A DNA stretch of 33,260 nucleotides. Origin: Pinguiococcus pyrenoidosus. Lineage: Eukaryota > Sar > Pinguiophyceae > Pinguiochrysidales > Pinguiochrysidaceae. Below are positions 21,163 to 31,528 of the stretch, in pieces. Both the position numbers and the translations under genes were made by a program. Numbering within the stretch: the stretch's first letter is position 1; every line of letters begins with the position of its first letter. The notes beneath the pieces are model-generated. The model searched no databases and had not been told where the DNA came from. It saw only the letters and a list, made by a program, of their open reading frames with translations. The DNA is taken from assembly GCA_019677205.1 (NCBI GenBank), contig JAAMXY010000051.1, positions 1-33,260 on the forward strand, written 5' to 3'.

Positions 21163-21512
21163 GGTGCTCCGAAGAGCGCGGGAAATCTCGCGCGGGCGAA
21201 AGGGTTTTGGCGCGCAGAAGGGACGGTGAGAAGGGAAGGGGTTTCATTGGATTTGCGGTATATTTCAAAATATTAAAATATGAGCAAGGCAATATCATTG
21301 GCTCGATCGAAGTGGATCGAACGTCGGCGCAAGATGGGCGCTGCTATGAAACGAGGATCCGAGAGAATTGTTGGCGATCCGCGATAACTTTAGAATTTGG
21401 TTTAGGAATTTAAACAGCGCTCGGCGTTATTCTTCCCATGCCTCCAAGAATGTAAATAGCGCAGAACCTGGCGGCAACGACCAAAAGAAAAAGGCAAAAA
21501 AAAAGAAGTCTT
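21163..21512. promoter_or_regulatory. RRN3 upstream region
   Basis: TTTTGGCGCG at 21205-21214, 43 bp before the RRN3 start, matches the E2F consensus TTTSGCGC. Beyond it the DNA is AT-rich (21250-21290), then merges into the tRNA 3' flank. No other gene is seen. Confidence 0.45.
21496..21504 (-). terminator. RNA polymerase III terminator of tRNA-Gly
   Basis: On the minus strand the tRNA is followed after 8 nt by a run of nine T residues, the standard Pol III stop signal. A second run of five T follows a few bases later. Confidence 0.85.
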
Positions 21513-21582
21513 ACACCAGCCGGGAATCGAACCCGGGGCTCCAGCGTGGGAGGCTGAAATGTTACCACTACACCACTGGTGT
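21513..21582 (-). tRNA. tRNA-Gly, anticodon CCC
   Basis: The 70-nt sequence folds into a full cloverleaf. The acceptor stem is ACACCAG with CTGGTGT. The D arm is GTGT with ACAT around AGTGGTA. The anticodon stem is TCAGC with GCTGG around loop CTCCCAC, which puts CCC at positions 34-36. The variable loop is 4 nt, typical of tRNA-Gly. The T arm is CCGGG-TTCGATT-CCCGG and contains the B box GGTTCGATTCC. There is no intron, and CCA is not encoded, as usual for a eukaryotic nuclear tRNA. It decodes GGG. Confidence 0.95.
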
Positions 21583-21824
21583 GTGGGGCGCGTCCGCAAC
21601 GCGATCCACGATCAGGGCTGTGCAAGATGGTCTCCTCAGAAAAATTCTAAGCATATACTTTACCAAGACGCGTTTGGGTGTTTTCCTCCAGAAACCCTTT
21701 TCTTCCTCCGAAGAATCCGAAGCGCCCGACGCCTTAAGCGCACCGAAAGAACCACGAAAGGCCGAGAGCCACTCGACGCGCGGGGTGTCTGCGTGCAAGT
21801 TAGTTCGCGTTTCCGAGGCGCAGC

Positions 21825-23036
21825 ATGGACACGCGCTTGATCTACCACCAACTCAGCAGGAGCAGGTAGCGCACAGAGCAAAGTGCCGAACTGCGCGCAT
21901 CGCGTTACGTCTGCGTAGTGCACTTTGGTCTGCGAAGCTTCTTCCTTGCTTTGTGCGTCCGCGATACAACGTGCTTGGTGTCGAGTCCTCCATGCTTCCT
22001 TTCGGCGCTTTGGGCACAGTTTGTGAATGGAAAGTTCAGCGCCCTGTAACGTGGCTTTTCGCGCCTTCGCAGAACGCGAGTTACCAAGGAGAACGCACCG
22101 CGACAGGTGATTCTTCCGGGCGGGCAGAGGAGCGCGTTCGGCCTGCTAGTGTCTCCACATCGCGAGAGCGACGATGCGCCGGAGCAAGAACGAGTCACAG
22201 CGGTACGTACAGTCGATTTGGTCGGCGGGCTCCGAAGACTCCCGTATGATCTGGGTAAAACGCTCAGCTGGCGCTGCTTGCGGAACCCGCTCCGCATAAT
22301 CGAGATGTGGTGTTCTATCAGCTGCTTTTCGGAGCTCTTGGTAAGGACTATGCTGAGTGGTGGCGCGCGTCAAGAGGTCTGATCCTTGTGGCATTGGTGC
22401 GGTTGTCTTGTGCAGCTGGGCTCAACGTGATCACCGGAATAAGCCTGTTTCTACGAGCGGACGTCAACTTGTCCAAGGTACCCGCCAAGCTTCCGTCGGA
22501 ATAGCCCATTCCCTCAATACTCAACAAAGGAACTTGGACGCAAAGGTGGTAGAGCCGGAGTTTCCGAATGAGCTGCCCGGCGCCTTCGATGTCGTCGACA
22601 CCGGTAAAGAACGCAGACGGCTCCCACTGCGAAGAAACGCAGGCATTTTCCAGCCTTCTGAACCATTCGCTCCTCTTTGCGCTCCTCTTTGCGCTCCTCT
22701 TTGCGCATTATTCTTGATTGCCCTGCTAGCGTCACGCAAGGGCGTGACCGAACTCTTCGTCACGATGCTGGTCATTCAAGGTCTGGGCCTGATCGCGACG
22801 CAGGCTGCTGCAGGTACGCGAGGTCACGCTGACGACCTCGTCCCGCAAAGTCTCTCAAACTTTCTATGGCCGCTGCCGCTCCCCGGATAGGTGCTGGCAT
22901 CATGATGTTCATCAGCGCCACTCCTGTGTACTACATCTTCGCCATCTTCTACACCCGGTCGAGCATCCAGTTGATTAGGTGGGCACTTCTGTCGGCCTTG
23001 CGCCTTTCCGACGGGAGCTTCTCTGCACCCACTTAA
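21825..23036 (+). CDS. Tentative small multi-pass membrane protein
   Basis: Not recognised as any family. Six exons can be chained with compatible phases: 21825-21865, 22130-22202, 22268-22477, 22546-22603, 22643-22813 and 22891-23036, totalling 699 nt (232 aa). Three segments look membrane-spanning: GLILVALVRLSCAAGLNVI, the stretch from ALFLIALLA to LVIQGLGLIATQAAA, and IMMFISATPVYYIFAIFYT. Before the first lies VVFYQLLFGALGKDYAEWW. The 12-bp repeat at 22669-22704 would encode three copies of APLC just before the second hydrophobic segment. The first exon is weakly supported. The last intron could instead be spliced to a Lys/Arg/Glu-rich exon ending near 23296. The general look recalls the C-terminal membrane part of glucan synthases, but the match is too weak to name. 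The membrane character of three consecutive exons is the main evidence that this is a gene. Confidence 0.4.
22669..22704 (+). repeat. Three exact tandem copies of a 12-bp unit
   Basis: GCTCCTCTTTGC is repeated three times without a mismatch, within an exon of the tentative membrane protein. The length is a multiple of three, so copy-number change would keep frame. Confidence 0.9.
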
Positions 23037-23569
23037 GAAGAGATGATGACCACTGCTCGGACGTCGTTTTCCAGATTTCCCGTCGACTTGGCGCTGATGG
23101 CGCTTGCGCGCTTCATTCTGCGGAGGGTGTCGTACTCCTTCGTCCTTTCTTCACCGGGGAGGTTTTCCTGACGCAAGATCGGTTCCGTTTTTCATGCCAA
23201 GCGCGCAACCGAGCATGTGGACAAAGAGACAGACAGAGGAAGAGAGCAAAACAAAGCAAGGAAAAGACAAAGGAGACAGAAAGAGAGAACAAGTAGAGGT
23301 TGACAATGCTTATGTCCTAGTCCTCTCCTGCATCTACATCTCCTGAAAACATGAGGATCGCCAGGGAGGATCCTCCTACGAATCTGCAGGATCTAGGGTT
23401 GAGAGATGCATCTGTCTTCCCGACGGCCAGTTCCCTGAGATTCCCGCCCGTAACACGTCTCCCAGCTTGCTGACCACGAGGACGCGTGCGGCATCCTTTA
23501 ACAATCACGGAGCTCTCAATTTACAAGGCCGCGCGAGTCCGCCGGCTTCGCCTGCGCGAGGGTCTTCTC
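23037..23569. other. Convergent intergenic region
   Basis: Contains a purine-rich stretch (about 23220-23300) that would be a Lys/Arg/Glu-rich tail if the preceding gene is spliced onward. Otherwise nothing recognisable. Confidence 0.3.
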
Positions 23570-25417
23570 CTAGTTGCCAGACGTAATCTCCGGCTGCGGC
23601 GCGGCCGGAATCGCCTCCTGCTCTCTGGCCTCCCGGCGGGCGATGACGGTCGCCTTCATCTCGTCATAAACCTCCGGCCCGTACATCCTCAGCCACGCGA
23701 GAGTCGCGGTCGGGATGATGTCCGTGAACGGCAAGATCTCCTCAGCGAACGAGAAATACGCGACGTATCTGTGGTGATGAGACGTGAGCGTGCTGCACGA
23801 TACGCCATCGTCCGCACGTGACCACCGCCTTACTTGCTTGATCGCCGGAACATGGCACTCACGAGCATCGCTTGGATCGGTGCCCATGCGATGTCCCCAG
23901 CTTCTCCCACCAGCGGGAGCAGATAGCTGGAGCTGCCGATCAGATCTATGGTGAGGGACATGTACAGCCGGCCCCACTTCTTCTCCGGCGGAATGAAGGT
24001 GTTGAGCACGTCCTCCAGCCCGGGGCGGGGGCCGGTCTGGTACAGAATCTGCTGCCCCACCGGAGTATCCCTGGATCGCGATCCTTGCGGTGAGCAAGCG
24101 TCTTCGAGAACACGTCGCGCGCATTGCCCTCTGCAGCTACCTGAGATTGTTGAGGATGGGCGCCACCATCTTCATCGCGCGATTGCGCGACGGCTTGGAG
24201 GTCACCGCGATCGCCATGGAGATGGTCGACACCATCACGATCGCAAGAACGGAGAAGATGATGACGGGAAGGAAGAGGGGAAAGCCTGCCGGGTGGCGCA
24301 GCACCTACGGGTCAGACAGACCGGGGACCCAAGCTGCAACGATGGCCCACGCACCGACGGTGAAGGCAACCGCGATCAGCGGAGCGCTGGCCGTAATCCC
24401 GGCGACAACGGGGACCGCCACGACCACGGTGTACTTGTTGAACACGTACGGCTTGGCGGAGGTGCTGGACTGCTCAATGGTGTGGGCAACCTTGTCCGTG
24501 ATGCCGGCAACGTAGGCGCCCAGCTTCTCCATGACTTTGAACTCGGTGCGGAAGGGGCCCTCAAGGCGCAACACCATGTGCAGATGGCCGTGCGCCTGGC
24601 CATCGTTCTCCGGGCCTGCCCAAATTGAACGGAATCCTTCGTTAGACGCCACCATGCAGCGAGTCGTGCAGCACTAGCGTCGGCCGCACCTTCCAGCTCA
24701 AACCACAGGTCGATCTCCTCGCCGATGGCAACGCGGGCGATGGGCAGCTTGAGCGTGCCCATCACTTCGTCGCCCTTGGAGCTTCCCGCCAGGGAGTAGT
24801 CCTTGTCGCGGATGGAGATCTCCAGCGTCTGCCGACCAAGAAGACAAGCACAAGAGATACATGAATGAGCGAACGCACCCAGTATCTCGCCGGCACGCGC
24901 TTTGGCGCTTCGTGCACGGGACGATCCTTCCATGCATCGCAGCCGGAGTGTCCCTTGCGGTAGAAGAAGTGGCGTCCAGAAACGCGGAAGATCTTTCTCC
25001 AAGCGCCGCGCCTCCCTCATTCTTCGCTCACAAAGCGCTTCCGGTGCAGCCCCCCTTTCTCTCACGTCTCTCCAAGATCTCTCACAGCCACTTCTTTCGT
25101 CAAAAGCGCCACACCGTCTCTGGGCGCCAGCACGCCTCCAAGACGAGATCCCAGGTCCTTGGCAGCAACGGCACCTGGCGATAGAGGTCCGCGAGCGTCT
25201 GCGCCGGGACGATGATGGTCTCGTTCCAGACTGGGTTGAGGCTCCGCCTCTGCACGGAGGTCTGCAGGATTTTCTCGCCCACTTTCACCGTGACGAAGGG
25301 GTCCGCGTTGCCGCCCGGACTGCGGCTGTGCAGATTGCGCGCCTCCATGATTTGAACGAGGAGCTTGGACTCCGGGGAGTCGCGCAGCGGCGCGAAGGTG
25401 GTTTCGCCGGTGGCCAT
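23570..25417 (-). CDS. C2-domain membrane protein, MCTP-like (single C2)
   Basis: Six exons: 25175-25417, 24690-24828, 24359-24615, 24141-24304, 23834-24070 and 23570-23768. Introns are 346, 74, 54, 70 and 65 nt, the phases agree throughout, and the product is 412 aa. Residues about 12-125 form a C2 domain, a Ca2+/phospholipid-binding fold: LLVQIMEARNL, NADPFVTVKVG, LNPVWNETI, LEISIRDKDYS and GTLKLPI. The candidate calcium-binding Asp residues in NADPF and RDKD are present. Next come GHLHMVLRLEG and a hydrophobic part ending AVAFTVLRHPAGFPLFLP, which resembles the C-terminal (PRT_C) region of plant MCTP proteins (pattern Y-V-L-R-H-P-R-F-R). MCTPs tether the ER to the plasma membrane but carry three or four C2 domains; this has one. 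A further hydrophobic region (SLTIDLIGSSSYLLPLVGE, then EEILPFTDIIPTATLAWL) is not part of MCTPs as I know them. The start MATGE sits directly before the C2 fold. An E2F-like site lies 114 bp upstream. Confidence 0.75.
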
Positions 25418-26405
25418 GGTTGCGCAAAGGGTCCTGCACGCGTTTGACACGCGGACGCGCGAGATTGGACGGCTCAGACGCCGGATTCTGCGGCGTAAAG
25501 TGCGGCGTTTAAAGCACGAAAAAGGCCCTTTTTGGCGCGAGGTTTCCGCAAACTGATGGGGAGTTGCAATGGTCGTGGAAGGGGGTTACGCGAGAAGGTG
25601 ACGTGTCATTCCGGTTTCGGCTATCGAAGGGTTCTCCGGCCTTCGTACGGTAAAATGCGGGAAAAATCCGGGAAAACATAGGAAAATAATATTAACACAG
25701 AGAATCGAGATCAGATGAAAAAGGAGGGAAGAACGGGGTTACTGTAACGGATATGAAGATTTTACATGGAGATTCTGTTTTGAAGTTTTGGGTAACGCCG
25801 TTCGTTGGCGTCGGGTCTTGCTTGCATCTTGCGTCGGTGAGGTTTGCGCGCATTGCAGTATGGATGCGCCGTGGTACGCAAGAATGAGAGAATCGTGCGG
25901 GATGAAAGGAATGAAGGTCGGGCGCCTGGCTGCGGCCGCGCGCGCCGGCCGGCAACATCATGCAGCGCGCTAGGGCGGCAGTATGACAGACTAGCTATCT
26001 GCCTATTCCTCCCAAGGCACCATTGCCTTCTTTCGTGCCAACTTCGCCCTATGCATCCAGAGGCGCTTCACCCAGGCCATGGCCATGCCATGCAATCGAG
26101 GCGCTCAGGCCTTTTCCTCTGGTCTGGTGTCAGACGGCGCGCTCGGGCTCTCCGCCTGCCGTCAAATCAGAGTCCCATGACATTTGCTCTATCCAGCTGT
26201 GTATTATAAAGTAAATTTCAAACTTTCGTCATTTCCCACCACTCTAGCGCCATAGCAAAGCTTCTACAAGCTGTCACATCGCATCAGCTGACACGAATCC
26301 AAGCAAAACGGCGTAACGTCTCCGTCAGTCGGAACATTTGGCGCCCTCTCGCCTGCCGCAACTTCCCTTGCACCGCCGTTGCATCGCACGTTCTCCCAGG
26401 CTACG
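25418..26405. promoter_or_regulatory. Divergent promoter region (C2 protein / SPAG6)
   Basis: Almost 1 kb between divergent starts. TTTGGCGCG at 25531-25539 faces the C2 gene, and TTTGGCGC at 26337-26344 lies 62 bp before the SPAG6 ATG; both match the E2F consensus. The centre (about 25650-25790) is AT-rich, and a TATAAA occurs at 26205-26210. Short open frames near 25788-26209 look like chance. Confidence 0.5.
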
Positions 26406-28198
26406 ATGAGCGGAGTGTCGGTGCTCCAGCACTTTGAGGCGTACCAGAAGGCCCGCGTGGCCTTCGTCCAGGCCGTGGCGGAGGCGGCCACCAGGCCACA
26501 AAACATCGAGGTTGGTAGCCTTCCGCACCTCCCCTGGACATCTGAGCGGCGCTTGCGCTGCTGCAAGAGGCATGGAGACGCCTGCTTGCAATCGAGAACG
26601 TCGTGTGAAGGGGTGAAAGGCACCAAGAGGCACCAAAAGGCACCAAAAGGCGCCAAGAGGCACCTGCCGTCCGGGTTTCGCAGCGGTTGCAAGCAGGAGC
26701 CTCCGGCGTTTTGAGATGGCAGCAAAGCGTGGAAAGAAGGAGAGCGCAGCACTCACGTCTCTTCCTTGCGTAGGTCATGCAAAACGCAGGCGTCATGCAG
26801 CTCTTGAGGCCGCTGCTGCTGGACTCGGTACCCTCCATCCAGCAATCCGCGGCCTTGGCAGTGGGCCGCCTGGCAAATTACTCCGACGACCTCGCCGAGG
26901 CGGTGGTGGGCAACGAGATCCTGCCCCAGCTGGTGTACTCCCTGAGCGAGCAGAACCGCTTCTACAAGAAGGCGGCCGCCTTCGTCCTGCGGGCGGTGGC
27001 CAAGCACAGCCCCGACCTGGCGCAGGCCGTGGTCGACAGCCAGGCCTTGGACGCCCTCGTGCCCTGCCTCGAGGAGTTTGACCCCACCGTGAAGGAGAGC
27101 GCCGCGTGGGCCATTGGGTACATCGCACAGCATGACGCCACTCTGGCGCAGAGCGTGGTGGACGCAGGAGCGGTGCCGCTTCTAGTTCTGTGCCTGCAGG
27201 AGCCGGAGGTGACCCTCAAGCGCATCTCGGCCTCCGCCATGTCCGACATCTGCAAGCACTCGGCGGAGCTCGCGCAGGCCGTGGTGGATGCGGGCTCCGT
27301 GGCGTACCTGGCGCCACTCATCGCGCATCCCGACGCCAAGCTCAAGCGCCAGGTGTGCGGCTGCCTGGCGCAGATTGCCAAGCACTCCGTCGACCTCGCG
27401 GAGGTGGTGGTCGAAGCCGAGATCTTCCCCAACATCTTGAATTGCCTCAAGGACAATGACCAGCTCGTGCGCAAGAACGCCGCCACGGCGGTACGGGAGG
27501 TCGCCAAGCACACCCCGGAGCTCGCCAAGCTGATTGTGAACTCGGGCGGAGCCGCCGCGCTCGTGGATCACGTGAGCGAGGCGCCCGGCAACGCCAAGCT
27601 TCCCAGCATCATGGCCCTGGGCTTCATCGCGGCCTTCAGCGAGACGCTCGCGCTCGCGATCATCGTGTCCAAGGGCGTGGCGCCTCTGAAGGAGGCGCTT
27701 GTCGAGGAGCCCGAGGACCACATCAAGGCGGCCTGCGCCTGGACCCTGGGCCAGATCGGGCGGCACACGCCCGATCACGCCAGAGCGTTGGCGGAGGCCG
27801 ACGTGCTTCGGCACCTGCTTGCCTGCATGGTCCACGAGGACAGCAGCGAGGACCTGAAGATGAAGAGCCGACGGAGCTTGAAGGCCGTGCTGGCAAAGTG
27901 CACGCACCTGCAGGCCTTGCAGCCGCTGCTCCGGGACAGTCCCATCAAAGTGCAGAAGTATGTGCTGCGGCAGTTTGCACAGCTGCTTCCCCACGACGTG
28001 GAGGCGCGGCGCACCTTTGTACAGAACGGCGGGCTTCAGTATCTGCAGGAGCTCAACGAAACCGTGGGAGGCAAACTTAGTGAGTACATCAACCAGATCA
28101 ACGCGTGCTATCCGTCCGAGATTGTGGAATACTACAGTCCGAACTACTCCAAGAAGCTCATGGAGAAGATTGACGAGTACCAGCCGCAGGTGGCATAG
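26406..28198 (+). CDS. SPAG6: SPAG6 / PF16, ciliary central-apparatus armadillo protein
   Basis: Armadillo-repeat protein of the C1 microtubule in the central pair of motile cilia and flagella, needed for central-pair stability and beating. Two exons, 26406-26510 and 26774-28198, with a phase-0 intron of 263 nt, give 509 aa, the same length as human SPAG6. Similarity runs end to end: VLQHFEAYQKARVAFVQAVAE and ATRPQNIE in exon 1, then QNAGVMQLLRPLLLD, AALAVGRLANYSDDLAEAVV, RFYKKAAAFVLRAV, GAVPLLVLCLQEPE, EPEDHIKAACAWTLGQIGRH and, near the end, INACYPSEIVEYYSPNYS. About nine armadillo repeats fill the protein. No frameshift or stop is seen. It is convergent with the DNAJC11-like gene, 200 bp away. 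An E2F-like site lies 62 bp upstream of the ATG. Its presence is the best evidence that the organism has a motile flagellum at some stage. Confidence 0.97.
26618..26664 (+). repeat. 10-bp tandem repeat in the SPAG6 intron
   Basis: About 4.7 copies of AGGCACCAAA (variants end in G, and one copy has GCGCC) in the middle of the only SPAG6 intron. Confidence 0.85.
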
Positions 28199-28400
28199 AG
28201 CGGACCGCAGCTGGTTCGAGCAGATTCATAGAGCATGCCACAGAGGGGCTCGCCCGTCGTGATTGATTGTCGTCATGTGTGCATGAGGAACGCCGTTGGC
28301 ATAGGGGTAGATCACTTTAGACGCAGCAGCTGCCCAACTAGATCTTACCGCACATCCGCGATCCTCCTCCTACTCCACCTGCGTACCTACGGCGCCTCGT

Positions 28401-30912
28401 CTAGCTCACCATACCCGCCTCACCGAGGCACATCGCCCGGGGGTCTGGGAGGGTCACGGGCTCGTGGTCCTCGTACGACCTCTCCCAGACGTGGCCGCCA
28501 TACTGGTACCGGACGATCAGCTTGGGTATCTCGACGAGCCGACGCTCCTCGCGGAGACCAAAGCTCCATGTCGATGGATCTCGCAGTGCGAAGGGCGGCC
28601 TGGACTGCGGCCGCCCATCCGATCTCGCTTCGGACCTCATGTCGCAAAATCCCAGCAAGGCCGTCTTCGATCCTGCTGGTAGGCTGCACGTGCCTTCGCG
28701 GGTGTAAAACCGCAGGGGGACCGTGACGTCCAGCTCATCATGTGCGTAGGACCGCGCGGTCGTAGCCTCCTCGCTCGCGGCGGTCCGCCTATCCACCATA
28801 TGAATGCAACATCCATACTTTGCCATGAGAATCTCCAGATGCGCTTCGCCGGGACGGTCTTCCTCCCCAGCGCCCTCTTGCCTCTCGGCCGAGGCTCTCT
28901 GCTCACGTTCTCTGGCCAGCTGCAGTCTACCTATCGATTGAAGCATGCATTGCTGCTGCCGGAGTGCGTTCTCACGCATCCCCAGGAAAGCTGCCTCGTT
29001 GGTGAGCATCGCGCTGCCCTGGTCCGCGTCTGCTGACGCGAGCCGCTCGCTCGGGCTCCTCCTAGAGGTGCGAGCGTGTCACGAGCTTTCGCAGAACCCG
29101 CATGAACAGGGAAGACCTACCAAAGGAAGAGGCCCAGGCCTAACTCTATTAAAGATGCGACGAGGTGCACACTCCAGTGCGTCTTCGAGTACAACATGAT
29201 CGGTAGCGACAAGTCTACCGCTCCACGCTGGACGGACAGCGTGAGGCTCAGCGAGCCTAGGGAATTGAAGTGAAGCATCACCTTCCACCGGAAGGTCACC
29301 GTGTTGGCCACCTCCTCGGCAAGGTTGGAAAAGCCGAGCGAGGTTTCCCACGAAGCGTATCTCATCTTCACGGACGCGTGCAGCCGGAACCCATCCAGCC
29401 ACGTTCTCCGCTGCATTCGCAGCCGCATGGCCGCACCCTGAACCCCAAAACTGCGATATCCCTCGGCGCCCACACTCGGTGCTGCGACTGCCCACTTGGT
29501 TACGATCGCCGCCCACGAGTCCCCCGGCTCAGACGTTGCGGTCAACTCCTGGTAGGGAATGCTCAATGTGTACCTGTGCATGCGCGCACTCTGAGTCATC
29601 CCTCAATCTTCTTCGGCTGCGGAAGACGGCCCATTTGGTGTCATCGTACCGGATATTGTATTTCTCCTTTGCGCCTCCCTGCTTGAAGTTCACCAGCGCG
29701 CCGGTGCCGCTCTTCCCCACGCTAACCACTGTCGTGCCGTACGAGTTTCCCAGATCAGTTCGCAGCTGAAGGCCCTCTTCCTGCCACCTCAGCTGCAACC
29801 CAGAGGTCAGGTACTTCGCCAGCTTCCGGCTCATGCCGATGGACACGCTTGGGTTGTGGGAGTAGCTGCCCGTCACGTTGATCGACGTCGCATTGTCCGT
29901 CTCGCCCATCTTCCGCGTGATCGCCACGTCCGCCCCGGAGAGCCCATTCCGTCCCCGCTGTCGAGTATAGGCCGACAGCTGAAGATTCATTCCTGCAGCG
30001 CAGTGGCAGTCTATCAGGACCATGGCCCGCACGTCGCTTGCAACGACATTGGCAATCCCCACCTGGCCGAAGCCGCATGCTCAACGATTCCTGCATGATG
30101 AGCACCAACACCTTCACGTCCGCAGGGTTCCAGGACTTGGTGAAGTCTCTGGCGTCCAGGCCGCAGCTCATGGCGCAGCTCTGCCCTCCGAGGTGTCGCT
30201 CCTTCCCCTCCTCGGCGCCCTCCTGAACTGCTGCGAGGGCCTGGCCAATTCGCGCCGCCTCGGTCTGGCTCAGGGGCACCACGACGTTCTTGTGCACGGG
30301 CACGTAGGCGGAGACATCCGGGTACATCATCAGAAGCTTCAGCCCCTGATGACCCGCCACATCGTAGACTCTCCTGATGAATCGGGTTGCATTAGGCCAT
30401 TCTGCTGTCCTTCCAAGCCACGTTTTCCTCCTTTTCTCCTCATAGAGACACTCGGCAATCTCCCCGTTCTTCAGCAATGCCCATGCCAAGCCTCGTAGGT
30501 ACGCCCCCCCTTCGCCGTGGCTTCTCCTAGGCCTCCTGCTGCGGAAAGCCCCTTCCCCGTCCTCCCCGCCTGCCAGGTTGCCTGGCCGATCTGCCTATGG
30601 CAGCCTTTTGCAGAGCTTCAACAAGGCCACTGACCTGCGTAGCGGGTCGGAGAGCACCTCATAGGCCGTGTTGATGTCGTGGAAGGTCTCTACCAGCTGA
30701 AGCCGCGCCGGACCGGTGGTCCGGCGGTGTTGGTCCGGGTGGAACGTGGCGGCCAAGTGGCGATAGCGCCGCGCGAGGTCGTCGGGATGGACATGTCTCT
30801 CCACGCCGAGCAGCGCATAGAGATCCCGCATGCTCCCCAATAGGTTTGGCGTTCTACGGCGCAGCGGCGCCTGCAAACGTGGCGTTGGAGCGACGCGTTC
30901 AGGCGGTGTCAT
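28401..30912 (-). CDS. DNAJC11: DNAJC11-like J-domain protein
   Basis: DNAJC11 is a mitochondrial outer-membrane-associated J-protein linked to the MICOS/SAM cristae-organising system. Five exons: 30635-30912, 30063-30373, 29650-29992, 29121-29573 and 28401-29061. Introns are 261, 70, 76 and 59 nt. The total is 2046 nt, 681 aa, with consistent phases. The J domain is near the N-terminus (DLYALLGV, the HPD triad in ATFHPDQHR, and AYEVLSDP). The first splice joins SDPLRR to RVYDVAGHQGLKL, equivalent to the YDIYGKRGLEM of animal DNAJC11. Next come a helical linker and a beta-rich central region equivalent to the DUF3395-containing part. The C-terminal domain is conserved: LDVTVPLRFYT, LLGFCDMR, and IPKLIVRYQYGG. 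It is longer than the human protein (559 aa); a segment of exon 5 (RSEARSDGRPQSRPP and following) may be an unspliced in-frame intron. The start could be 30912 or the Met at 30831 directly before the J domain. Confidence 0.82.
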
Positions 30913-31528
30913 ATAGATTATCTTGAGGTTTGGTGACGGATACGCGGTACTGATCAGGCGACAGTTGGAATGAGACACGTGTCGAAGGGCGTCTTCGTCA
31001 CCGCCTGTGGTGGCCAATCTTAGATTGCGTTCGAATCCCCGCTTGCAACACCAGTGTAGAGCGGTGAGCGATGGGAAGCTTTGAGGGCGCGAAAAGTTTT
31101 TTTTGGGGGAGGGGGGATCGTTGCGGCAGCAGGAAATCGTTCGTGCACACATGCATGTCTATTGGCTGAAGCAGCCTTCACGGGCTTGTTTTGGGTGGTG
31201 ATCCGCGTGGTCGTAGGAGATCACTGGCGAGCACAGAAGACACCCAAGGCTTCACGAGCCGAACACAAATAAAACTCGGTTCGACCGCACACCTGCCCAT
31301 CACTCTTTTTTCCTTGGACGACGATAACCTGCTCGACAACCATTGCGATGGTGTTGGCAACGGAACGTCGAGGCATGGGTTGGGGCCACTTGCTTTCCCA
31401 AGATCGCAAGCCCCACACGAAACTGCGATGCCGGTGCCAAGGTCTGCTCATGAAGAATTGCGCGCTTCTGCTCTTCTGCTTGGGCGCTTCTGCCGGCGAA
31501 ATGGAAGGCCGCGCCGCGCCGCGCCGCA
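30913..31528. promoter_or_regulatory. DNAJC11 upstream region and EF-hand 3' flank
   Basis: GCGCGAAAA at 31087-31095 is the complement of TTTTCGCGC, an E2F-type site 175 bp upstream of the DNAJC11 start. ATTGGCTG (inverted CCAAT) at 31161-31168 lies about 250 bp upstream. An AATAAA occurs on the plus strand at 31268. No gene is recognised. Confidence 0.45.

Noticed and set aside
22268-23036. C-terminal domain of a callose/glucan synthase
   Set aside because: Hydrophobic pattern and a few residues are suggestive, but there is no room upstream for the large catalytic region and no diagnostic motif is visible.
31010-31055. tRNA-like B box (GTTCGAATCC) upstream of DNAJC11
   Set aside because: The T stem does not pair, the candidate acceptor stem has a mismatch, and no D or anticodon arm can be drawn.
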